Source: JAJPJX01 sp964568355
Lineage (GTDB): Bacteria; Acidobacteriota; Terriglobia; Bryobacterales; Bryobacteraceae
NCBI GenBank assembly: GCA_964568355.1
Contig: CAZMRK010000473.1
Span: 1 to 46,702, forward strand
Length of the DNA stretch: 46,702 bases
Reading direction: 5' to 3'
Part shown: piece after piece, positions 41,111-46,702 of the stretch
How the letters are laid out: each line of letters starts with the position of its first letter
How positions within the stretch are numbered: position 1 is the stretch's first letter
The notes under the pieces: generated by a model
What the model was told of the DNA's origin: nothing
The model's database searches: none
Seen by the model: only the letters and a program-made list of their open reading frames with translations
Made by a program: the position numbers and the translations under genes

Positions 41111-44100
41111 CTAAAATACCAGCTTCAACGCGAACTGCATCAGCCGCGCCGGACCTGCCGTCAGGATGCGCCCAAAGTTGGGCGACGCCAGATCCGCGAT
41201 TGGCAGCCCCAGGTTCGCGTGGTTTGCCACGTTGAAAGCCTCTGCGCGAAATTGCAGCCGGATGTCTTCCTTGATCGCGAAATTCTTCATCAGAGAAAGA
41301 TCCAGATTGGCGAAGCCGGGGCCGCGCGCGATATTGCGTCCTGCGTTGCCGAACCTCCCGGCCTCCGTAGCCGCACTCAGGCGGCGGAATGCCGACCGGC
41401 TTAGCCAGGAGTCGGCAGTTCGCGCTCCGGCATTGGGATCGCCGATCAGGTCCGGCCGGCTCGCGGCGTAGCCCGAAATGGGCGGACTGGTGGCCTGCAG
41501 TGCAACGTTAGCCGTGTCGTAGACCGTGAACGGAGTTCCCGAATTGGCTGTGACCACCCCGTTGATCTGCCACCCGTGCAGGAACGCTCTCGCCACGCCC
41601 CGAGTCTCTTTGGCGAATGGCAGTTCCCAACTCCCGCTTGCCACAACCCGGTGCCGGGCATCGAACAAAGAAGGCCCGTGCTCGGCTCGCAGATTAAACG
41701 GATTCTGCGCCAGATCGTTTTCTCCAGCCAGGGCCTGGGCAGAGGTGAGGTTCAGGTTTATACCCGATAGGTAATCGAGCGCCTTCGAGTACCAGTAGGA
41801 TACGTTGAACCCGAATCCGGAAGCGTAGCGATGCGAGAGACTGACCTGCGCCGAATGGTAGGTGGAGTTCAAGCCGTACAGCAGTGTGGCTGCCGTCGCC
41901 AACTGGCACGGACCGCCATCCGCCGGGCAGTTGGCGTAGATGCGCCGGCGATCGGCATTCCCCGAAGTCGCGCCTGGAGTGTAGACCGCCGGGTTCTTCT
42001 CGATGCTGCGCGGCAGCCGTGTTCCCTTCGTCCCCACATAGCGCATCTCGAGCACGTAGTCTTTGTGCAGCGCCCGCTGGATCGAAAAGTTCCAATCCTG
42101 GGCATAGGGCGGCCGAGCCGAGGGATCCATAGCCAGCATCGTGGTCGGCTTGGCGAACGCGTTGGGCACCGGGGTGGGATATCCGCTGTACGGATTCTGA
42201 AAATTGACCCGGCCGGCGATCTGATCGAACTGTACCCACGGAACTGCGCTTACCGCGAGCGTGGCCGTAATGTTCGCTCCGTTTGAGAACGGATCGTAGA
42301 AAATGCCATATCCGGCTCGCACGGACCATTCACCTCGGCCCGTCGGATCCCAGGCCAGCCCCACCCGCGGCATGAACGCCTTGTAATCGTTTTGTGCGAT
42401 GCCCTTTCCCACTCCTTCGTCACCTGGAAATACGACTCCCGCCGGCGCATCGGGACGGACCGTGGAACGCGCGCCGGGTACGAAACCGTTCAGCCGGTTG
42501 CGGATCTCGGTGTTGGGATTGACCGCTTCCCACCGCACGCCATAATTCAAGGTCACTTTCCGGCCCAATCGCCATTCATCCTGCACATAGGCCGTAGTAT
42601 TCCAGTTGCGCAGCCCACGATTGAAATCCCCGATCCCTTGATAAAAGATCTGCGGCGCGCCCAGCAGCAGGTTGGCGAAAGCATCGTTGGTAGGCGATGC
42701 CGGTGTGAAGATCAGCAGCCCGTTCGGCACCGTAGCCTGAAACAGGTTGATCTGGTTACGGCGGAATCCCACCCCGAACTTGAGCGAATGCGCTCCCCTC
42801 GACCAGGACAGGCTATCGGCCGCCTCATAGGTGTTCTGTGCCGACGTGCGGGGTCCGCTCTGTGCGCCGCCGATCGGTGAATAACCGCTGACGTTGAAGA
42901 ACGGCGGCCCCTGGCCCAACGCCGAGGCTGAGTCGAAATTGAAGCCCAATTCGCGTGGCGAGGTGCGATTCAGCCGCTGGTCGAACAGGAACTCGTAGCG
43001 GAAGAACGAAACCCGCGCGGAGTTGGTCATCGCCGGAGAAAGTACGTGCGTGTCGGCGAGAACCGCCGAGTTGGCTGTCAGGTCATCGCGTGTCGGAAAA
43101 CCGGGAACCGGGGCGCCGCGCACCGAGATCGGATTGACGTTATGGCCTTTCGAGTAGGAATAACGAGCGAAAATCTGGTCCCGCTCCGAACGGTTGAAAT
43201 CCACCCGGCCGCCGGCCTGATTGTTCTGATTCTGCGTCACCACGGTGGAGGAATGCACCGAGGGAGAGATGTTGCCATCCGGATAATACTGGATGATCTT
43301 CAAGGCTAGAGGGTTGAATTCGCTCGCGGGAATGCGGTTGCCGGGGTAGGGAACGCCGCCCGCCGCGTTGTTGACGAGTGGATTCGGCAACCCTGAGAAA
43401 TCGCCGGCCTTTTGCGCCACCGTGGGGACCGCGGCCGCCTGGGTGAACCCCTGGCGATTGCGAAATCCTTCGTAATAACCAAAGACGAACAACCGGTCCT
43501 TGCGAATCGGAGCGCCAATCGTGCCGCCGAACTGGTTCTGCTTCAGCGGCTCTACCTCTTGCGAAAAGAAGTTGCGCGTATCCAGATGGTTATTGCGGAA
43601 GAACTCGTAGAGGGTTCCGTGAATCTGATTGCTTCCGCCGCGCGTGACTACGGTTGTGGTCGACCCGCTGTAGCCTCCATATTCCGGCGGCGCGGTATGC
43701 GTCAGAATGCGGAACTCTGCAATCGAATCCACCGGCACCTTCAAGGCATACCCGCCGTCTACGCGGTTATTGTTCTCCGCGCCGTCCAGCAAGTAGTTGT
43801 TGGACTCGGGCCGCTGCCCGTTCACCGAATAAGCTTGCCCTTCCCGCAGTGTCCCGCCGATCTTCAGCACGCCCGCCGGCAGCGGCGCCACGCCGGTTTG
43901 CAGTAGCCCGAGCTGCGTAAAGTTGCGGCCGTTGAGTGGCAGGTCCAGCACCTCGCGTCCGCTCACCGTCTTGCCCAGCGTGTTGGTAGCGGTATCCACC
44001 TGAGTGGCATCGCCGGTTACTGTGACCGTTCCGCTGATCGTTGCCAGCTCCAGGCGTATATCCACACGGGCCGTCTGGCTCACCACGACCCGAATCGGCT

Positions 44101-44374
44101 CCTGCGTGTAACGTGCGAAGTTAGGCGATTCGACGCTGAGCGAGTAAGCTCCCACCGGCAGCGGCGCCAGCCGGTAGAAGCCGTTCGCCGCCGTTGTGTG
44201 CGACTGCGTGTAGCCGGTTTGCAGGTTGCGGACTGAGACAACTGCGCTGCTGACCGAGCCCCCCGTGGAATCGGTAACCTGGCCTTCGATCGCGCCGATC
44301 GGATCCTGCGCATACAGCACTCCGGCCAGCGCAAACAACGCGCAATAAAAAGACAAACAACCTTGGTGATTCAT
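41111..44374 (-). CDS. Oar-like TonB-dependent receptor with carboxypeptidase-regulatory-like domain
   Basis: A 1087-residue outer-membrane receptor with a signal peptide (CLSFYCALFALAGVLYAQ). Residues 25-110 form a CarboxypepD_reg-like domain (GAIEGQVTDSTGGSVSSAVV, TAANGFYRLAPLPVGAYSL). The plug follows (LDLPLNGRNFTQL, YSVNGQRPESNNYLLDGAEN, VVTRGGSNQIHGTLYEFFR), then a 22-strand barrel ending LMQFALKLVF. This is the Oar-like type that is greatly expanded in Solibacter-like acidobacteria. It probably imports an oligosaccharide or other large nutrient with TonB energy, ligand unknown. It is downstream of the DUF1552 gene on the same strand with a 103-base gap, so it probably has its own promoter. 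Confidence 0.93.
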   Translation of the reverse strand: MNHQGCLSFYCALFALAGVLYAQDPIGAIEGQVTDSTGGSVSSAVVSVRNLQTGYTQSHTTAANGFYRLAPLPVGAYSLSVESPNFARYTQEPIRVVVSQTARVDIRLELATISGTVTVTGDATQVDTATNTLGKTVSGREVLDLPLNGRNFTQLGLLQTGVAPLPAGVLKIGGTLREGQAYSVNGQRPESNNYLLDGAENNNRVDGGYALKVPVDSIAEFRILTHTAPPEYGGYSGSTTTVVTRGGSNQIHGTLYEFFRNNHLDTRNFFSQEVEPLKQNQFGGTIGAPIRKDRLFVFGYYEGFRNRQGFTQAAAVPTVAQKAGDFSGLPNPLVNNAAGGVPYPGNRIPASEFNPLALKIIQYYPDGNISPSVHSSTVVTQNQNNQAGGRVDFNRSERDQIFARYSYSKGHNVNPISVRGAPVPGFPTRDDLTANSAVLADTHVLSPAMTNSARVSFFRYEFLFDQRLNRTSPRELGFNFDSASALGQGPPFFNVSGYSPIGGAQSGPRTSAQNTYEAADSLSWSRGAHSLKFGVGFRRNQINLFQATVPNGLLIFTPASPTNDAFANLLLGAPQIFYQGIGDFNRGLRNWNTTAYVQDEWRLGRKVTLNYGVRWEAVNPNTEIRNRLNGFVPGARSTVRPDAPAGVVFPGDEGVGKGIAQNDYKAFMPRVGLAWDPTGRGEWSVRAGYGIFYDPFSNGANITATLAVSAVPWVQFDQIAGRVNFQNPYSGYPTPVPNAFAKPTTMLAMDPSARPPYAQDWNFSIQRALHKDYVLEMRYVGTKGTRLPRSIEKNPAVYTPGATSGNADRRRIYANCPADGGPCQLATAATLLYGLNSTYHSAQVSLSHRYASGFGFNVSYWYSKALDYLSGINLNLTSAQALAGENDLAQNPFNLRAEHGPSLFDARHRVVASGSWELPFAKETRGVARAFLHGWQINGVVTANSGTPFTVYDTANVALQATSPPISGYAASRPDLIGDPNAGARTADSWLSRSAFRRLSAATEAGRFGNAGRNIARGPGFANLDLSLMKNFAIKEDIRLQFRAEAFNVANHANLGLPIADLASPNFGRILTAGPARLMQFALKLVF

Positions 44375-44422
44375 GGAGTGTCTACGAATCGTTCTCTGAG
44401 TGAGAACTATCGTAGGGAGATC

Positions 44423-44435
44423 GCTTCAAAGAAGC
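44423..44435. other. Short inverted repeat in the leader of the Oar-like receptor
   Basis: GCTTC (44423-44427) and GAAGC (44431-44435) with a 3-base loop, about 50 bases upstream of the receptor start. It could be an operator half-site pair or an mRNA hairpin. No regulator is adjacent. Significance is uncertain. Confidence 0.3.
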
Positions 44436-44457
44436 AATAGTAGAAATAGGTTAGAAG

Positions 44458-44470
44458 CCGGCTGCGCCGG
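44458..44470 (-). terminator. Possible weak terminator after the DUF1552 gene
   Basis: CCGGC (44458-44462), loop of three, GCCGG (44466-44470). On the minus strand the hairpin lies just after the DUF1552 stop and is followed by a pyrimidine/T-rich stretch without a clean U-run. It could reduce read-through into the receptor gene. Confidence 0.35.
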
Positions 44471-44477
44471 GCGGGCT

Positions 44478-45788
44478 TTACAGTTGTTCCAGCGGGGCGT
44501 CTGCGTCGCCGAATTTCTGCAGCTTTACTCCCATCCGCGTCGCGATCGAGAGATACAGGCTGCACAGCTTGCGCTTGTCATCCCCGGCGCTGCGGTAGTC
44601 CAGCACGCGCCCGGTCTCCAGCGTCCCGCCCAGACTGCCGGCGGTCACCAGCGGCACTCGCGAATTATCGTGTTTGCGCCCGGACCACATGTTGGAGAGG
44701 AACACCAGGCACGAGTTGTCCAGCACCGTGCCGTTGCCTTCGGGCATCGCTTCCAGCTTCGACGCCAGGTAGGCCAACTGGCTCAGGTGAAAACGCGTGA
44801 TCCGCTCGTAGCTCTCCGACAGGTTGTCGTGGGAGGCGGAGTGATGACCGTCGCGCACTCCCAGGAACGGATAGATCTGCGCCGAAAGATCGTTGGCCGT
44901 AATCAAGGTAGCCACGCGCGTTCGATCCGTCTGGAACCCGAGCGCAATGATGTCGCACATGAGCCGGGCGTGATCGCGCAGGTCCTCCGGAAGACCATTG
45001 GCCGGCCGGTCCATGGTCCACGCAGGCCGGTTCTTCCCTTTGGCTGAATCGTCGGCGCGCAGTTTGTCGGCGCGCATCCGCTCCACGCGCTTCTCCACCT
45101 CGCGCACCGAGGTCAGGTATTCCTCGAACTTCGCCTTGTCGCTCGCGCTGACCGCGCGGCTCAGCGCCTCGGCGCGGTCGCGCACGCGGTCGAGGATGCT
45201 CGCATTCAGCAGCAGTCCTCGGTTTTCGAAGAGATTATCGAAGGCCAGAGAGGGATAGACTTCGGTTGGAACTGGCGAATCCGGGCTCTCCCAGGAGATG
45301 TGCGAGCTATACGCCATGGAAAAGTTGGTCTCGTGATAGCCCGTCAAGGGCTGCTCGCAAGCCAGCACCATGCTCGGCTGCGCCGTATCCTGGCCGATTT
45401 GCCCGGCAATCACCTGGTCGATCGTCTTTCCGGAATGGAGAATCGGGCCGCGCTGGATGGTAGCGCCGGACAGCAGGCTGCCGGTCTGCGCAGGGTGAAT
45501 GCCCTGGCCGGTCAGCGGCTTCATGAAGAGGCCATCGATGACGTTGATCTTCTTCTTGAGCGGCTCCAGCGGAGCGAGCGACCGGCTGAACTCCATCGAA
45601 GCGCCCGAGCCTTTGGCCCACCAATGCTCCTCGTTCACTCCGGTGCCCATGAACAGCACCGCCAGCCGTTTGGGCGGCGGCGTGGCGGCGTTAAGCGATT
45701 CCAGCCAGGGCAGTGCGAGGGTCACTCCCGCGCCCCGCAGCACGGCTCGCCGGGATGGCCGGCTCTGCAAATCAGACTTCACACTCAT
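44478..45788 (-). CDS. DUF1552 protein with Tat signal
   Basis: A 436-residue exported protein. The N-terminus SRRAVLRGAGVTLALPWLESL is a twin-arginine signal. The body matches DUF1552: KRLAVLFMGTGVNEEHWW, VIDGLFMKPLTGQGIHPAQTG-type region, HETNFSMAYSSHISW, RDGHHSASHD and VFLSNMWSGRKHDNSRVP. In planctomycetes, acidobacteria and verrucomicrobia this family is almost always encoded next to DUF1592/1588/1585 haem proteins, as here (4-base overlap of start and stop, 45785-45788). The fold resembles alkaline-phosphatase/sulfatase-like proteins (recalled, not tested). Substrate and reaction are unknown, though the location must be periplasmic. Confidence 0.92.
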   Translation of the reverse strand: MSVKSDLQSRPSRRAVLRGAGVTLALPWLESLNAATPPPKRLAVLFMGTGVNEEHWWAKGSGASMEFSRSLAPLEPLKKKINVIDGLFMKPLTGQGIHPAQTGSLLSGATIQRGPILHSGKTIDQVIAGQIGQDTAQPSMVLACEQPLTGYHETNFSMAYSSHISWESPDSPVPTEVYPSLAFDNLFENRGLLLNASILDRVRDRAEALSRAVSASDKAKFEEYLTSVREVEKRVERMRADKLRADDSAKGKNRPAWTMDRPANGLPEDLRDHARLMCDIIALGFQTDRTRVATLITANDLSAQIYPFLGVRDGHHSASHDNLSESYERITRFHLSQLAYLASKLEAMPEGNGTVLDNSCLVFLSNMWSGRKHDNSRVPLVTAGSLGGTLETGRVLDYRSAGDDKRKLCSLYLSIATRMGVKLQKFGDADAPLEQL

Positions 45789-46702
45789 TGCGACGAATCC
45801 CCTCCTTGCGCCCAGTACTCCGGATTACGCTGACTCAAGAACTGCGGCGAAACGACTATCGATTCTATCAATGTTGAGAACCGGTATCCGCCAGCCACAA
45901 ACGCCTGGCGCATCTGGTCCAGCATCGGCTCATCAGACAGTTGCAGGTCCCTCCCAAGAGCATACCCGAGAACCTTGCGGCATAGGTTCTGAATATAGTC
46001 ATTTTCCCGGTGGGTGTGGATGTATTCGCGCAGGCCGTCCACCCCTCTGCCTTCGCCGCCTCCTGGAAACTCGGCCTGGGTATCCACGGGCCGTCCGGCC
46101 AGGTCCTTGTCTCTTCGCTCCCCGATCGGTCCATATCCCTCGAACGCCAGCCCGAAGCCGTCAAAGCGCTGGTGACAGCCGGCGCAGGCAGGATGAGCAC
46201 GGTGCCGCGCCAGCATCTGGCGCAGCGGCAAATCCATCTTGGCCTCATCGGTGGGCAATTCCGGAACCGAGGGAGGCGGAGGAGGGATCACCTCGCCCAG
46301 AACCTGCCGGGCCACCCAGTTACCGCGCTTCACCGGGCTGGTCCGCAACCCCGGCGAGTTCCGCGTCAGGAAGACCGCCATGGGCAGCACTCCGCCTCTG
46401 CCGTAGGGCCGGGCGTCGTCCACCCGCACCCACTCCCCCGGTTTGATCCGTATCTGGGTCATGCCGTAATGCTTGGCCAGCACGCGGTTCACAAACGTGT
46501 GCGTGCCGTAGAGCAGGTCCAGCATGGAGCGATCATTGCGAATGACATCGTCGAGAAAGCGGACCGGCTCCTGAAACAGCGCTTCCCGCAGATCATTGGT
46601 GAAATCCGGAAAACGGCCGCGGTCGACGCCGTTGTGATCCTCGAACCGGCGGAAGCCCAGCCAATTGCCGCCGAACTCGGTAGCCAGGGCCAGCGACCGC
46701 CG
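45785..46702 (-). CDS. DUF1592/DUF1588/DUF1585 haem protein, C-terminal part
   Basis: The frame is open to the window edge; 305 residues of the C-terminal part are seen. In order: the end of DUF1592 (NWLGFRRFEDHNGVDRG, LFQEPVRFLDDVIRNDRSML), DUF1588 (GRGGVLPMAVFLTRNSPGLR, RGNWVARQVLGEVIPPPPP) containing a c-type haem motif CAGCH, and DUF1585 (LREYIHTHRENDYIQNLCRK, YRFSTLIESIVVSPQFL). The missing N-terminus should hold the other family domains (DUF1587/1595). These are periplasmic cytochrome-like proteins thought to act with the adjacent DUF1552 protein, perhaps in oxidation of complex substrates (inference). Internal Met codons near 46525 are not the start. Confidence 0.9.
   Translation of the reverse strand, partial: RRSLALATEFGGNWLGFRRFEDHNGVDRGRFPDFTNDLREALFQEPVRFLDDVIRNDRSMLDLLYGTHTFVNRVLAKHYGMTQIRIKPGEWVRVDDARPYGRGGVLPMAVFLTRNSPGLRTSPVKRGNWVARQVLGEVIPPPPPSVPELPTDEAKMDLPLRQMLARHRAHPACAGCHQRFDGFGLAFEGYGPIGERRDKDLAGRPVDTQAEFPGGGEGRGVDGLREYIHTHRENDYIQNLCRKVLGYALGRDLQLSDEPMLDQMRQAFVAGGYRFSTLIESIVVSPQFLSQRNPEYWAQGGDSSQ

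Noticed and set aside
1..46702. CRISPR arrays, tRNA/rRNA genes, insertion sequences, phage or integrase genes
   Set aside because: No regularly spaced repeats, cloverleaf sequences, transposase or integrase motifs were seen on either strand.

Overview
The window is high-GC bacterial DNA with dense, mostly operonic genes and no RNA genes, CRISPR array or insertion sequence that I could support. The protein families point to an acidobacterium close to the Solibacter/Bryobacter group (inference). They include a C-terminal domain of the Solibacter TIGR03437 type, an Oar-like TonB-dependent receptor with an N-terminal carboxypeptidase-regulatory-like domain, a DUF1552 plus DUF1592/1588/1585 cytochrome pair, tandem Nif3-like proteins and a membrane Ser/Thr kinase.

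Region 1 (1-20625) is an extended Tad/Flp (type IVc) pilus locus split into two divergent arms around 9114-9335. The minus arm encodes a degenerate LuxR-type regulator, a winged-helix AAA+ ATPase, a 998-residue secreted beta-propeller protein, a small outer-membrane barrel, two TadE-like pseudopilins and a TadG-like VWA protein. The plus arm encodes a PilZ-like protein, a GT-C-like membrane protein, the Flp pilin, CpaB, CpaC secretin, CpaE, CpaF, TadB, TadC, two single-span microproteins (46 and 32 aa), a squalene-cyclase-like toroid protein and a DUF362 protein. No prepilin peptidase (TadV/CpaA) lies in the window. The pilin-cpaB gap holds a branched inverted-repeat structure with two competing pairings.

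Region 2 (20616-25033, minus) is a small catabolic cluster: tannase/feruloyl esterase, two Nif3-like proteins and an aldo/keto reductase. The first Nif3-like gene from the AKR side is frameshifted at an AG repeat. Region 3 (25092-31869) is an RND efflux operon (inner-membrane pump, adaptor, TolC-like factor) with a divergent ArsR-type regulator. The TolC-like gene has an in-frame TGA.

Region 4 (31936-40911) has a multi-span membrane Ser/Thr kinase and a nucleotide-translocase-like transporter fused to a HEAT-like domain on the plus strand. These converge on a minus-strand operon of a secreted endonuclease/phosphatase-family protein, an Omp85-type barrel, a secreted protein-kinase-like protein and a second nucleotide-translocase-like transporter. 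A periplasmic kinase-like protein next to nucleotide-carrier homologues suggests a possible route for extracytoplasmic phosphorylation. I consider this the most interesting hypothesis in the window.

Region 5 (41111-46702, minus) has the Oar-like receptor, a Tat-exported DUF1552 protein and the C-terminal part of a DUF1592/1588/1585 haem protein cut by the window edge. No gene-free stretch exceeds about 225 bases.
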